The notes: a model not told the origin generated them from the sequence alone. A stretch of 64,000 nt of DNA from Phallusia mammillata (GCA_003260075.1 QLIY01000417.1:70495-134494); one strand, 5' to 3'; counted from the first letter of the stretch, positions 1 to 15,139 are shown. Translations and numbers: made by a program.

Positions 1-138
1 TGTCTCTCGGCCACCAGGGTCCGGCTCGTCGCATTGCTCACTCCCCAACAGCTTCAGCCTTTATCAGCTGCAGTGAAGATTTTAGAGCAAGATTCTGGTA
101 CAAGCGACCGGGCTCTGATTGATATTGTGACATCATAA
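1..138 (+). CDS. C-terminal exon of an unidentified gene (partial)
   Basis: Frame 1 is open from the first base to a TAA at 136-138, giving 45 residues. The peptide reads as coding: it has the segment VRLVALLTPQQLQPLSAA, then an acidic stretch, and ends ALIDIVTS. The start and earlier exons lie outside the window. I do not recognise the family. It is on the strand opposite ARMH3, whose 3' end is nearby, so the two genes would be convergent. It could be a chance open frame, but the residue composition and clean stop favour a real last exon. Confidence 0.45.
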   Translation, partial: CLSATRVRLVALLTPQQLQPLSAAVKILEQDSGTSDRALIDIVTS

Positions 139-1388
139 ACTACTGGTCTGTTTTGCTAATTGCTGCTATTTTACCAAAAACTATGGCTATGTTGGTATTT
201 GGCGATGGAGTTCATAAAAATATTTGGTTGGCAACTGCTGGACATTTGTAGGAAAGTGAAGTAGTTAAACTGTTTTTGTTTTTTGTTTTTTCCTGGCTGA
301 AGTTGTTGATTTGTTATTCCTGGGTAAAATACGGAGCCAATATATTTTGTATTGCTACAAGTAAAATTGCAATCACCAGAAGGAATTTTTAGATATCGTG
401 CTTCTTGGCAAATATAACAAGAGAAAAAGCAGCATTTTAGTTTTCCACAGTTCCAAGGCAGTTTAAGTACAAACACCAGCATGCATGCCACAAGGGACAT
501 TGAATTTCTGAAACATACACAGAACATGACATGGTGTTCTGTAGACTGTTGAGGATGTTACAAAGGGGAAATTTAATAAGCGGACAACTTTTTTTGTTGT
601 TTATCTGCACAATCTTTTAAACAGGGAATAGACTTGAGTAACACTGTTGCAGGAGGACACAAAATTGTGGCTTAAATGATAATAGCAAGTCAAGCACTGT
701 ATTATGTCACATGCTTATTGTTGCCGCAAGTAAACCGCTACAAATGGTACAGCCAGAAATATGTTTTATATTTTTGCAAATCTTAGAAGGTGGTTTCATT
801 GCACATTCATGAAGAGTTTTTGGTTCAAAAAAACCAGTCAGTGCATGAAGTGTGTTTCCAGCCCCATTTCTAACAGAAGTGCATTGACTTATCCAACAGA
901 TGTTAAACAACCCCCCCCCCAGAAGGTGGTTTCATTGCACATTCATGAAGAGTTTTTGGTTCAAAAAACCAGTCAGTGCATGAAGTGTGTTTCCAGCCCC
1001 ATTTCTAACAAAAGTGCATTGACTTATCCAACAGATGTTAAACAATAAATACCAACCACTAAATATATAATGTAGTCAATTAAGTTGCAGAGTTGTTATT
1101 CAGTACAGGGAAATCATGATTTAAAATTGAATTGCACGAACACACAAGTTACGACGGCCACAGTGCAGTGATAATAGCTGCAAGGTTTCCAGCTAAAATG
1201 AACTTGAATATTTTTGAAGGTCGATTTGTTCAAAGACAAGTGCCTTCTTGTAACCTTGGACTATGGAACGAACCTAAACATAGAAAAGGTTTTAAATTTA
1301 CGTGACACAACTTCAACAGTTGTTGAGTATGAAAAACAGTTGCCTAATGTCATTTTTATAGACAGAATCTAAATTTTTACAATACAAT
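139..1388. other. Non-coding stretch between convergent genes
   Basis: No convincing exon is seen. It should contain the 3' UTRs of the upstream plus-strand gene and perhaps the last ARMH3 exon, which I could not find by its expected motif (a short TNVRRNL-like peptide). It contains the first poly-C junction, at 911-920. Confidence 0.4.
785..1045. repeat. Direct duplication split by C10
   Basis: Copy 785-910 and copy 921-1045 are near-identical, with one A-run length change and one substitution, separated by ten C at 911-920. Interpreted as two unmerged contig ends. Confidence 0.85.
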
Positions 1389-1531
1389 CAGTGGTGGGAT
1401 TCAGCCAGTTCGCACCGGTTCTATAGAACCGTCTCAAATTTGATGAGATCAGCGAACCTGTTAGCATTACTGGTTACTGTCAATGGACTTTTTGTAGAAG
1501 AACCGGCTGAAAAATATGAATCCAATCTCTG
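1389..1531. mobile_element. hAT-like MITE, CAGTGGTGGGATTCA family
   Basis: It begins CAGTGGTGGGATTCAGCC and has an internal palindrome around CCGGTTC and GAACCGG. An imperfect 8-bp target duplication, AATACAAT at 1381-1388 and AATAGAAT after 1531, supports the boundaries. Relatives lie at about 8714, 26620, 39362 and 47410. It has no coding capacity, so it is presumably mobilised in trans by an hAT transposase. Confidence 0.75.
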
Positions 1532-1655
1532 AATAGAATCCAATACTTAATAAAAACCATATATGTCTTTGCACTAGCAAGCTAAATGTCCAATAAAACT
1601 TACACAAAACACTGTGTTTTATTTCTCTACAGTGTTAAATAATATAACCAGCTTA

Positions 1656-4320
1656 CCAGATCACTGAAATATGAGGTTTCTTTGGGTCGTTCAGAATATC
1701 GCTCAAAATGATCAAGGTTATCTTGAAGTCTCAAGGTCAAACTGTCGTAATTATTCCTTACAACTTCCAACACCTGAATGTATTGGGTAAATTTGATGCA
1801 GAAGCATATTATGACTAGCAATGCATGGATAACACATGGCTTTGTTAGGTTCTTGCAGAACTGCAGTTATGTAAAATATTTTTTACTATTTTGCCACCAA
1901 GCAATAAAAAAATCGAAAAACTGGCAAAAGTCAGTTTGTGCAAAAAGTGGTCACAGAAATAATCAAAATAGGTGATCACCTGTGCTTGGTCATACACTAC
2001 TTTTTCAATTGTTTGTAAAATTTATTTCAATTCAAACCGTGACTGCTTGTCCCTATTCAACTCTTTTTCAGCCAGAGTAGTATAAAAAGTAAAGTAATTT
2101 CTATTGTTCAGTGATTTCCATCTGACAGTGATGCCATTGCATTTATCTTACCGTTCTTCCAGTTTTATTTATAACTTTATTCCCATCCTGCAGGGAATGC
2201 ACTATATTATTCATCTCACCTCTTCTTCAGTTAAAGTTGTCAGGTTATTATCTTTCGACCATTTGTCGATCTTCGGTCGGAAGTGATGGATTATCGCACG
2301 GATGTTAACAGTTGCGTTGTTAAGACGGGAAGCAAATTCTTTGTATTCAGGATGGTTCACATAACGTAGGACTAAAAAATGAAATGTGTTAAATAATCTG
2401 CATAAGAAACAGTGACAGCAAGACCACAGCTATGAGATAAACCGAATAGCCAGGTAAGGTTAGCAAATGGAAAATTGAAAAAATAATCACATGGTGGGTC
2501 AATTTACATTACAACATACTATCCATGTAACGGAGAACTGAAAAATGAATTGTGTTATAAAAGAGGCAGCATAAGAAACATAGACAGCAAGCCCAGAGCT
2601 CCCAGACACTTCAAATGTAAGTTGAAGGTTAGCAAACGTTTCAAACCAGAAAGTGGCAAACTTGTCACTCGTTTTACATTCAGTGTTGCCAATGTGGCAG
2701 TTTTCCCTTCGGAATTGGGCTGGTTTATAAAATTAAGTGACAGGTTGACATTAAATGTCTGTAAAATTGGACTTGATTTTAATTTACTAAGCAGCTGCAG
2801 TTTTTGGGCTAGTTTTAACAATTGAAGTAGGGTTTTTTGGAAGTTTGACCTGGTGAATCATACATTACAAAAGCTGATGTTTAAACCAAGTGTATTAGTT
2901 TGTTATCTTCATTAATTTACACCTTAAGGACACAATCTGACTAATTTACTGCTGGTGAAACACCCCCCCCCCATTACAAAAGCTGATGTTTAAACCAAGT
3001 GTATTAGTTTGTTATCTTCACTAATTTACACCTTAAGGACACAATCTGACTAATTTGCTGCTGGTGAAACAGTTTACCATTCAGTAGACAAAATCTTTTG
3101 ACAACAAAAAGAAAATTTCATTGTTACTTACCAGCTGAATGAAGATTGTCAAAAACCTGTGCCATCCTCACAATCTCATAATAAAGTTCGTCGTAACTTG
3201 TTGGTGAAGGAAGAAAAGTGTCACCAAATGTGATGAACATGTTAAACAAGTTGATAACCTAAATAGCAGGAATAAGTTAAGTTTGAATTTTTGGTGAAAA
3301 GTGAGTGAAACCTTACCTGTGTTAATAAAACAAACACTCCGTTTTTCCACTGTGATATAAAACTTGTTTCGTTGCTCATTATAAATTTGACGAAAGTGAT
3401 GAGAGCTGAAACACAAACACATGTGACATTAAAATCTGATAGTCAGTTATTTGAAGCTGAACAACAAGGCAACCTACCAGTCCACAGTTCTTTCCAGTTG
3501 TATTGGAGCCTGATGTGGCATTTCTTCTGGTAACACATCAGTCGGTGAATGATACAAACACATCGCCTGAAAATAAAAGGAAAACATAGATAACTTTGCT
3601 CTGCAGAGATTTTGAATGTTGTTTTGCAAGATTTTTTAACACGAACGTTATATTACATAAATGACAGGCGACACCTTTGTTTATAGGAGAAGGTTGGACT
3701 GATTGGCCATTACAATCAGGAGTCTGGTTTACATTTATTACTAGCACAAGATAAACAAAGGGAAGGCAACCAAGCCTTACACAAATGTGTTTGTGTAACT
3801 GAACTTATAAAGTCACATTGCATCAACAACTGTTACAGCATAGCAAACTGAATACAAATGCAGTCTGCTTTCATTTCATAATTGAAATGTGTAACAATAA
3901 CATTGCATCCACAGGTTCCATAAATGTCACCAACACTGTTCCATACATAGGTTACAAATTCTCACCACCACTTACATGTGTTGCATAAATGGAAATTCTT
4001 TCATCATGTGCGAAATAATAAACTCAGTAGCGAGATCGAACAACCAACAAGCGAGAGGTCGGCTGCGACCGTCGTCCATCGCACGAACCTTACGATGTCG
4101 CATTGGCTGAAAAACAACAGTTTGTGTGAAATATAAAAGCTAACATATTTATTGATGGGCTGAGCCAAGACAAAAGCCGAGTACTCGGCACCGAGCATCG
4201 CTGTTTTTAATGCTCGGCCGAGCAGTTGCACAAACTGACCCGAGCAATAAATCTGCATATCCATGCCCTGCTAACATACTAGGTTCGTAAGAACAAAAAA
4301 TGAGTGTTTTTATGTGTTAG

Positions 4321-4394
<74 letters not shown>

Positions 4395-7261
4395 TTGTGC
4401 GGCCCGCGAAGGAACTTTTAGAAGTTATGTGTTTTACTCAGGGGGAATACCTTGTCATGCCAGTGAGTTTATATAATACAATCTTTTTTAGTAGTGGTAT
4501 ATGCAACGATTTAAAATAGCATGTTTGAAATAGCCCATCTTTAGAATCAGCAACTGCGATTGTTGTGTCATATTTTTTTCATTGTTTCCACACAAAGCAA
4601 TAAAGCACAGTTGGCTCTTCACTTTACTACACTGTATACAGTATTTGTTTGTTATTTATTACAACATTGTTTTTTTAAAAAGGCAAATTCTATTGCGAAC
4701 ATTTCACTTCTTAATCACCGAATATGTTTGTTGTCATGTTACACTGTAACAAGTGTTTCGATAGTGCGGCCCTCGACATACTTAAAAGTTTGTTTTTGGA
4801 CCTCAAAGCAGTTTGAGTTTGAGACCCCTGTGTTAGATGGTAGAAAAATAACACCAACACCAACAATATTTTATCCAAACCAACCATTCTGTGAATGTGA
4901 ATTCGGAAAACCATGTTGTCATCGTGAAGAAATGAATTAGCGAACTGATCTTCCGTTATACAAACCAGGATAAGAAAACAAAGTTTGGCGCTTCCGATGT
5001 TTTGCTTCACTGTAAAAACAAACAAGGTTTGAGAACTTAAATGCATCAGTTAGTTATTCTCAATCAGTTTAGCTTTTGGTAGAAAGACTACTTGACTCTT
5101 AATATCATGTTTACCCACTGCAAGTTTTTACTTATATCTTGTAGAATTTTAAACGCTTAGATCAGTGTTTCTCAACCAGCCCCGAGCTGTGTTCCAGGGG
5201 TCCACGGGTGTAGATTCACCAGAAACACCCACTAAAAGCCTTTTTTTTAACTTTATTCCATAATATACTCGACTACTTCACATACTACTTGGCCATATTG
5301 AGGTTTTACGATTAGGGGCTTATGTTTACTCTATTCGACCTGTTTAAAGCCGAAATTGGCACCGAATTCCAACATGATATTGACGTTTACAATTTTAAGG
5401 GGGCCACAGGTCTTACACGGTTACATGAAGGGGGCCCCAAGGTCCAAAAAGTTACTTTTAGGGGGCAGTCCATGAAAGGTTGAGAACCACTGGCTCAGAT
5501 GCTTGTACATTTTATGAAGGTTGATGTCATTACAATGCTTCCATGTTTCATCTTTAACTTAACTTGTAAAGGTTCCAATAAATTAATTTTGACAAAACTT
5601 AATGGATGTGCATGTCATGTTCTATGGTTGATGTTAAAGACACGTTGCTCATGAAGAATTTGGAAGATTACCAACCTTTCGTGTCTTGCATTACGATCGA
5701 GGTGTATTGGATGAACGAACACAGAACGTTGTTAGTCGATCCAATTGATAACGCACTATCGGCTGTTGGGGCTGATAAAAAAAACAGTTATTGCATCAAC
5801 ATTAATAAAGTAACTTTTGTGAAGCAAAAACTCATCTCAGAAAACATATACAAATTGAGAAGTGTTATTGTTATCGACACAGAAAAAAATGCATAATAAA
5901 TTTTACTATCTTACTTCTACTCTTTATGTAACAAACATGTATTTTTTTCTGAAAATTAAACCCTCAACCCATACTTGTTCAAATTTGATATGATGACCTA
6001 TAGTAACCTTCTTAGCAAAAGCACTCTCACATTGACCACTGTCTGATTTTGATAGACTTGGTATTGATTCAATGTTTAAAAATCTGGCAATTTAGTCCTT
6101 ACTGTTAGGAGTGCTTGAGGTTCTTGCTGCTCCATCCCCTGATTTCGGTGTCGTTGGTGGAGTTCCAATCAGTGTATCGGGATGCGACTAAACAAGTGTC
6201 GTCATAAAATATTATACAGATAAATTTGATTCATTGCATAAAATCCTAACAGCAATTTGTTAAAGAAATAGAATGGTGGCTTAGCACATATAGCCCTTGC
6301 ATATACACTATAACCTATTTTAAAACATAAATATATTTCCTATGCTTATTTTATATTGGGTCCCGTATTAGCCATCGTCTTTATAACCATAGTCGTTTCT
6401 GCGGGCAGAAACTCATGGGCCCCCACACATGCAAAGTTGCAAATAATGCAATTCAAGAGATCCCCCCCCCCAAACATAAATATATTTCCTATGCTTATTT
6501 TATATTGGGTCCCATATTACCCATAGTCTTTTATAACATTAGTTGTTTCTGCGGGCAGAAACTCATGGGTCCCCACACATGCAAAGTTGCAAATAATGCA
6601 ATTCAAGAGATGAGAAGGTTTGTTGTTTTAATGGAAAACACAGTTTAGGAAAGGGGACCCATAATAAATTACATAAAATAACTTGGCAAATTGTGATTAA
6701 TCGATTTCTGTCACATCATCCACACAACTAGACTGGCATATTGAATATGATATTAACTGTATTGTTCATATCATCCACATAAGTATTCATTACTCACATG
6801 TGTCAGCACAGATATAAAGTTGCGGTTCAAATGAACTGCTTCATACAGGGCAAGTAGAATAGCTTCATTCGTCCTGAAAAACAGCAAATACATGTAAGAT
6901 TTGGATTTGACATTTGTACAATGAACAAATGAAGTCAAAATTGCCAACAAGGAGATTTCAATACTGTATATCTAAATTGTTGTTAATCCCCATTACAGGG
7001 CATACTGCAATAGTTTTTTGCAATCGAATTTTTATGCAATTTCCTTCGCCAAGCAGGATAAAATATTATTGTGTCACATCTTACTATGTCAAACACAAAC
7101 AAAAACTGCCACCTTTATTTCATTCTTTCCAAAAAAGGTTCCTGAGGCTTAACATATGATCTTGCTTGCTTAAGAATTATTCCCACTTGTTCAACTATAG
7201 ATAGCCCACACTTAACAACTTACATTGCTTGGTGACAATAAAAATCAGCTCAACATTTTCG

Positions 7262-7347
<86 letters not shown>

Positions 7348-10300
7348 ATAGTTTGTGATCTTTACCTTATCAATTGTTTCTGTTCGTCTGAATCCCCGAT
7401 AAACATGCTTCCCACCTGAACATAAGATGTCAGTTACAATGAATCGAACACTAAGTTAAGGATGTTACTTAAAACAAATTCAGCATAAAGTTAAATATGT
7501 CAGTTATCATGAATTGAGCACAACAAGTTTATTTACAAACAAACCATGTTTGTGATTGTGGAAAACAATCCGCTACTCTTTGTCTCCTCTTGTTTTGTCA
7601 CAAATTGTTTGTTGAAGTTCGCCAGTGATGAAGATATTACAGATGCAAGCCCCTACACAACAAAAAGTTCAGGTTAAACTTAATGTGATTTTCTAGTAGC
7701 ACTGCTCTATCTTCCACATATTATTTGAGATGAGATAAATCCGTAGTAAATTAATATTTAGTTGTTAACTGCACACATTTCGAGTAAATCACATTTCCCC
7801 CCCCCCTTTATTTGCAAACAAACCATATTTGTGATTGTGGAAAACAATCCGCTACTCTTTGTCTCCTCTTGTTTCGTCACAAATTGTTTGTTGAAGTTTG
7901 CCAGTGATGAAGATATTACAGATGCAAGCCCCTACACAACAATTTCAGGTTGAACTTAATGTGATTTTAGTTAGTAGCATTTCTTTATCTTCCACATATT
8001 ATTTGAGATGTGATGAGTTAAAAGCATGTTGTTAACTCCACACATTTTGTGTAAATTAAATGAGTATTACTAAATATAATTCTTTTGTCAATGTTGATTC
8101 TGGGTCTCATTACTTCCAAATTGTTCAAATTACTCCAAACTAATAAAAATCTCAGCAGTTTAAAAAACTAAACCTCTTCTTACATTTAGAGCAAGTTCAT
8201 TGTCCAATACGGAAACCTTCATGATGTAAGGGTTGACAGACTGCAAAAATAGTTTTTTTTTAAATGTTTGCTACATAAGAGAAAAACTGTCTCTTAGACA
8301 ATCTTTAAATGTTTTGCAAGCATTTAAATAAATATTTAACTTAGGTTGTTTCACAAATACCTTATTTTGATAATTATTAAATTTCACAAAAATATTTCAA
8401 GAGCAGACATTAAAAGACATCAGACAAGTTACAAGAAAACTGTCCAGACCAACCCGAAAAGTTTTACCTCATATTTTCTGTAGTTGACGAGCAATGTTAA
8501 CAACAACAAAACATCCTGTCCGTGTCTGCTTCGTACGACCGGGTCGGCCAACATTTCAACCAACGCACTTTCTAATCCATCTCCCTCCATCATTATGTAT
8601 TCGAGAAAAGTGTTTTGACTGATGTTGTCAATTCCCTGCAAATTAATCATGGAATAAATACTTCATTCATGTTGTTGTTTGGTTGATATTTTACAAATAC
8701 AAACTGATCCACGCAGTGGTGGAATTAAAATTTTTTGTCAGTCGGTTATTTTTCAGTCGGTTCTATTACAAAAAGTCCATTGACAGTAACCAGTAATACT
8801 AACCGGTTCGCTGATCTCATTTGTGAGACGGTTCTATAGAACCGGTGTGAACCGACTGAATCCACGGCATGACTGATTGTTTCATTATTGTTGGCAAATT
8901 TCTAAATCATCAGTCTTTATTTATAGTATCTCATAGACAGTGTTTTAGCTGAAAGCCAATTCTGTGGCCACATTTGGCTTGTGAGCGATAGATTTACTTG
9001 CAAGGAGATAGCATTAATAAGAAAACATTTACTATGTATTGTAATTTGTAAATATAAAACAAAATATCAAATTTGCAAATGCCCTTACACAAAACATTTT
9101 TAGTGACTATCAACTCACAGTTGTAATGATAAGTAGAAGTTGTAGAACGAGCGATTTGAGGACTGGTGGATAGACATGGTCATCTTCATCAACTTCCTCA
9201 TCTTCATCCTGAGGAGTCAGGGAGGTGTTTGTGAGGATCGAGGTGAGAGCTCGGAGCAGAAGTTGCATCTGAACTTCGGCTGAGTTGAATCCGATCAACA
9301 GATCGATCGCTTCGAATCCGTGGTCTCCGAGATCATGGGTGAGAACAATCCGAAATAAACATGAGATTGTCTGCATCAAAAGTGATAAGTAAAGTTGGAT
9401 CATTCACATACTATAAAATGTGTCTTATTACAACCCCTTACAATCTGTATCAAAAGCTTTATGTCAAACTTAGACAACTAAACATCTCAGCTATAATCCA
9501 AGTTTCTAAATGAATTCCAAAGTAAGTTTAAGCATATTTCTTTATCATTTAACATCTTTATAAACCCCCCCCCCTAAATGAATTCCAAAGTAAGTTTAAG
9601 CATATTTCTTTATCATTTAACAGGATCTTTATAACTTTAGTAATGCTCGATGGCAACATTCTAACGTAAACTGAAACATCTTTACATTACAAAATGCTTC
9701 CAGAAAACTAAAGTCCCTTGTACATTTTTTGACAATCCGTCATATCTTACAAAGTTCCTTTCAACAGTTTACCCAATAAATTGCTTTAATGGCTCCAGCA
9801 GCTAAGTGACTGCAAAGATGTAGCTTTCTGTCACTGGCAAATACATGATAGCAGACGAAACACATGTTTACCTGCAAAGCGTTTATCATTCGTATGAGAT
9901 GATCAGACACAATATATTCCGAACATTTACTAAAGAAACGATTCAAATCATCTTTAAAGTTGAGAAGTTCTTTTGCTGAAAGAGCTTCGAACTTCTTCTC
10001 CAAGTATTCTGCATTGACCTGTTGAACATAAAAACATATTAGAAAATATTTATGTTGGATTGAAGTTAAAAAGTTTACCTTTAATAGAAAAAATTCATCC
10101 CAGAAATTTGGACTCTCCAATGCGAGATCTTCAGCCTGTAAAAGCAGAAGATAAAACATTATTAGTTTTTTAACATTGAAATTCACTTTCAACTACCAAA
10201 AAAAAACAAGACATTGATAAAAGCTGAATAAAGGTTTTTTATTTTCCAAACAGCAGATGAGATTTGCCACATATGCTTTCAGGTATCAAGCGACATAACA

Positions 10301-10627
10301 CATAAAACTGCACTGTTAAATGGAACTAAAATTACACACATAACCCCCCAAAAAAACTAGTAACTATGGTTTCATGACCTGAATAAAAGCAGTTTAAACT
10401 ACAACTGAACTAAAACAATTGTTTTTGCAGGCAAAGGTAACAGTTTAGGTCCTGGCGAAAGCACACATATCATGGGAATATAAACGCTACACAAAGTTAT
10501 AAAAAGCGATCATGCAAAAATTTTAAAAAAGGCAAAAACAACAACGTTATACCTTAAATATCGTATCATACAACAACAATATTTTCTCTTTCAGTGGCTT
10601 CTTTCCTTCAGAACCTCTTCGTAACAT
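1656..10627 (-). CDS. ARMH3: ARMH3 (C10orf76-like) armadillo-like helical protein
   Basis: Minus-strand gene. Exons by plus coordinates, in coding order: 10553-10627, 10079-10135, 9872-10018, 9119-9370, 8468-8635, 8184-8240, 7545-7652 (or copy 7824-7931), 7366-7415, 6798-6873, 6103-6187, 4885-5009, 3976-4106, 3478-3566, 3317-3405, 3132-3258, 2220-2371, 1656-1773. Phases agree at every junction and give about 635 residues. The start is [15 protein letters not shown]. Matches to the vertebrate family include [73 protein letters not shown] and LEVVR.NYD.LTL. In vertebrates the protein acts at the Golgi with GBF1 and PI4KB. About 40 residues expected before the SAKLCF segment, and the last exon (about 30 residues), were not found. 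Exon 7 is present twice because of a C10 junction. Internal C74 and C84 runs lie in introns. Confidence 0.9.
2864..3071. repeat. Direct duplication split by C10
   Basis: Copies 2864-2962 and 2973-3071 flank C10 at 2963-2972 inside an ARMH3 intron. They differ at only a few bases. Confidence 0.85.
4321..4394. repeat. C74 run replacing the 5' end of an hAT-like MITE
   Basis: Seventy-four uninterrupted C with no flanking duplication. The preceding bases end TGTTAG and the element's far end is followed by TGTTAGAT, so the run appears to stand in for the missing left terminus (expected to begin CAGGGGTCTCAAACT). Best read as a sized gap filler. The long proline ORF through it is meaningless. Confidence 0.75.
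4395..4830. mobile_element. hAT-like MITE with left end lost in the C run
   Basis: The right terminus reads GAGTTTGAGACCCCTG, the inverted form of the CAGGGGTCTCAAACTC class of hAT ends, followed by a TGTTAGAT target site. The body contains GTGCGGCCCGCGAAGG near the left and GTGCGGCCCTCG near the right. It lies in an ARMH3 intron. Confidence 0.6.
5163..5492. mobile_element. hAT-like MITE (SPIN-like ends)
   Basis: Ends CAGTGTTTCTCAACC and GGTTGAGAACCACTG form terminal inverted repeats. The 8-bp target duplication is GCTTAGAT at 5155-5162 and GCTCAGAT at 5493-5500. It has no ORF of note and lies in an ARMH3 intron. Confidence 0.85.
5606..5896 (+). CDS. Unidentified 96-aa ORF inside an ARMH3 intron
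   Basis: An open frame on the strand opposite ARMH3. The peptide is protein-like rather than low complexity (for example [16 protein letters not shown] and [16 protein letters not shown]). There is no recognisable domain and no visible promoter. It could be a small nested gene, part of an old retrocopy, or chance. The second ATG (MVDVKD) may be the better start. Confidence 0.3.
   Translation: MCMSCSMVDVKDTLLMKNLEDYQPFVSCITIEVYWMNEHRTLLVDPIDNALSAVGADKKNSYCININKVTFVKQKLISENIYKLRSVIVIDTEKNA
6323..6611. repeat. Direct duplication split by C10
   Basis: Copies 6323-6461 and 6472-6611 flank C10 at 6462-6471. They differ by small substitutions and indels, as two alleles would. Confidence 0.85.
7264..7347. 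repeat. C84 run
   Basis: Eighty-four C in the ARMH3 intron next to the exon at 7366-7415. No flanking duplication, consistent with a sized gap filler. Confidence 0.8.
7528..8065. repeat. Direct duplication of ARMH3 exon 7 split by C10
   Basis: Copies 7528-7796 and about 7807-8065 each carry the whole 108-bp exon (7545-7652 and 7824-7931), separated by C10. The exon copies differ only by synonymous-type changes near the donor, and no vertebrate homologue has this exon doubled. Interpreted as two haplotypes placed in tandem. Confidence 0.8.
8714..8870. mobile_element. hAT-like MITE, CAGTGGTGGGATT family, degraded
   Basis: Begins CAGTGGTGGAATT and carries the family core (AACCGGTTCGCTGATCTCAT, then a GAACCGG arm). 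The right end is altered, so the exact boundary is uncertain. It lies in the ARMH3 intron between exons 4 and 5. Confidence 0.6.
9507..9636. repeat. Direct duplication split by C10
   Basis: Copies 9507-9564 and 9575-9636 flank C10 at 9565-9574. The second copy has four extra bases. Confidence 0.8.
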
Positions 10628-11873
<1,246 letters not shown>

Positions 11874-11943
11874 CAAAAATCTGCAAAGTTTCAACGAGAG
11901 GTAACTCGGGGTCATAACCGCTAAACCGTGTCGCATCACGTGA

Positions 11944-12387
11944 TCACTTTCTCGTAGATTTAGCGTACGAGCATCCGTCCACCATCTCCACATCCACATC
12001 AGCGGGGCGTCTTCGTCCGTTCATCTGCTGCTGATGATGAAGATGCCTGACTCTCTTCCGGAAGATCATTCCCTCGTGATCGTGGATGCTCTTTCCCACC
12101 ACGAGATCCCATCCCTCTTCTTCCAACCCGTGAAGAAGAGTGAGGAAGATGTCGGACCTGAGAGCCAAGTCACCCGGATGTCCGCTTTTGTCTCTTCTGT
12201 TGATGTAAGGATGGCACGTGATGCTCGCTTGCGTTCCTCCGGGATAAATATCGACCAGCTCATTGGATGCAGACTGGAACGTCCTGTGTATGACGTCACA
12301 AACGCCTTCGTCGAGTTCCGGTTTGCAGTTGACTTCGTAAGAGTGTTTCAGGTTATCACATTTAAGGTACACATGCAGGAACGACAT
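11944..12387 (-). CDS. Unidentified 147-aa single-exon protein
   Basis: A minus-strand open frame. I prefer the start at 12387 (MSFLHVYLKCDN), with A at -3, over the ATG at 12417, which would add ten residues. The base composition is more GC-rich than the surroundings and the peptide looks coding. It has an acidic-hydrophobic segment, LTLLHGLEEEGWDLVVG, then a basic tail (FRKRVRHLHHQQQ, NGRRRP). No signal peptide or membrane segment is seen. I do not recognise the family. An overlapping plus-strand frame at 12034-12414 is probably its shadow. Confidence 0.55.
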   Translation of the reverse strand: MSFLHVYLKCDNLKHSYEVNCKPELDEGVCDVIHRTFQSASNELVDIYPGGTQASITCHPYINRRDKSGHPGDLALRSDIFLTLLHGLEEEGWDLVVGKSIHDHEGMIFRKRVRHLHHQQQMNGRRRPADVDVEMVDGCSYAKSTRK

Positions 12388-12489
12388 TTTTGTGTGAATT
12401 GTTTTTACAATTAACAATTTATTTTATTATTCACAATGCATTTAACAAGGGATCCCCTGAAAAATAATTTGGTCAGGTAAAGTTGACTT

Positions 12490-12660
12490 GAAACTTTTCA
12501 GCTTATATTACTGATGTTTTGTAGATAAGTGTCAGAGAAAGACTCCTGTCGAGGGTTCGAATCCCACCGCAGGTTAGATTTTTCTTGCCTCCGCCTTGCC
12601 ACATGGGAATGCTTGGGAGGCCGGCTGATTCGGTGTGACGGCTTTAATAGGTACAGTTGA
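12490..12660 (+). mobile_element. tRNA-derived SINE-like element
   Basis: Contains a good internal B-box (GGTTCGAATCCC, about 12554) followed by a body ending GGGAATGCTTGGGAGGCCGG and CTGATTCGGTGTGACGGC. The same tail (GGGAATGC.TGGTGACCGGCT) recurs at about 27045-27066 and 30388-30409. That points to a dispersed family with a tRNA-like head. The A-box is not clear. Confidence 0.55.
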
Positions 12661-12690
12661 GTTGACTCCAGGACAAAATCAGAATATTAC

Positions 12691-12932
12691 TGGAACAATA
12701 AGTCTACCGGAAATTGCTGCGCAGTCTAAGAACGTTCCAAAGTGCAACAAAAGAGGTACGATTCACGACTCAAGCAATATGCTGAACGCGCTGCAGTTAC
12801 CTATGCCCCCCCCCCCTGGAACAATAAGTCTACCGGAAATTGCTGCGCAGTCTAAGAACGTTCTAAAGTGCAACAAAAGAGGTACGATTCACGACTCAAG
12901 CAAAATGCTGAACGCGCTGCACTTACCTATAT
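12691..12932. repeat. Direct duplication split by C11
   Basis: Copies 12691-12805 and 12817-12932 flank C11 at 12806-12816, with about three differences. Confidence 0.85.
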
Positions 12933-14753
<1,821 letters not shown>

Positions 14754-14868
14754 ATTTTGGGAAACCGCTGGAGAAATTTGGGGGACCGTTTCGGCCCCTC
14801 AAAACACCTTAAATAACACTGTATACATATATATTTCGCCTTTACAGTATCATCAGTATCTGTAAGCA

Positions 14869-15008
14869 ATTGTAAACACACCATGTCGGTAAAATTGTCC
14901 GCATAAAACATTCAACTGGGTAAAACATTCAACGAATTTACCCCCCCCCCATTGTAAACACACCATGTCGGTAAAATTGTCCGCATAAAACATTCAACCG
15001 GGTAAAAT
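14869..15008. repeat. Direct duplication split by C10
   Basis: Copies 14869-14921 and 14951-15008 flank C10 at 14941-14950. The sequences diverge just before the run. Confidence 0.75.
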
Positions 15009-15139
15009 ACATAAAAATGAATGTTTACGTTACCGCCCTTTTTAACGCATTTGTTTCCATTTTTGCACCGAATTTGTATTTCATGATTTTTTTCAGCGGC
15101 CACACAGAAAAACTTTGCAGATCACCACAACAGAGTTAT

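Noticed and set aside
171..527. 118-aa minus-strand ORF
   Set aside because: Cysteine- and lysine-rich translation of AT-rich DNA with no domain or splice context.
4304..4519. Polyproline/polyglycine ORFs through C74, C84, C99, C97 and G42 runs
   Set aside because: They exist only because a homopolymer has no stops. The runs behave as gap filler and lie in introns or intergenic DNA.
7545..7931. Real tandem duplication of ARMH3 exon 7 giving mutually exclusive exons
   Set aside because: The copies are nearly identical and separated by the standard C10 run, like non-coding pairs elsewhere. Alternative exons would normally have diverged.
12550..12566. tRNA gene from GGTTCGAATCCC (also 41578, 55040, 60412)
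   Set aside because: Only a B-box-like sequence is present. No acceptor stem, anticodon arm or A-box could be folded, so these are SINE-like remnants.
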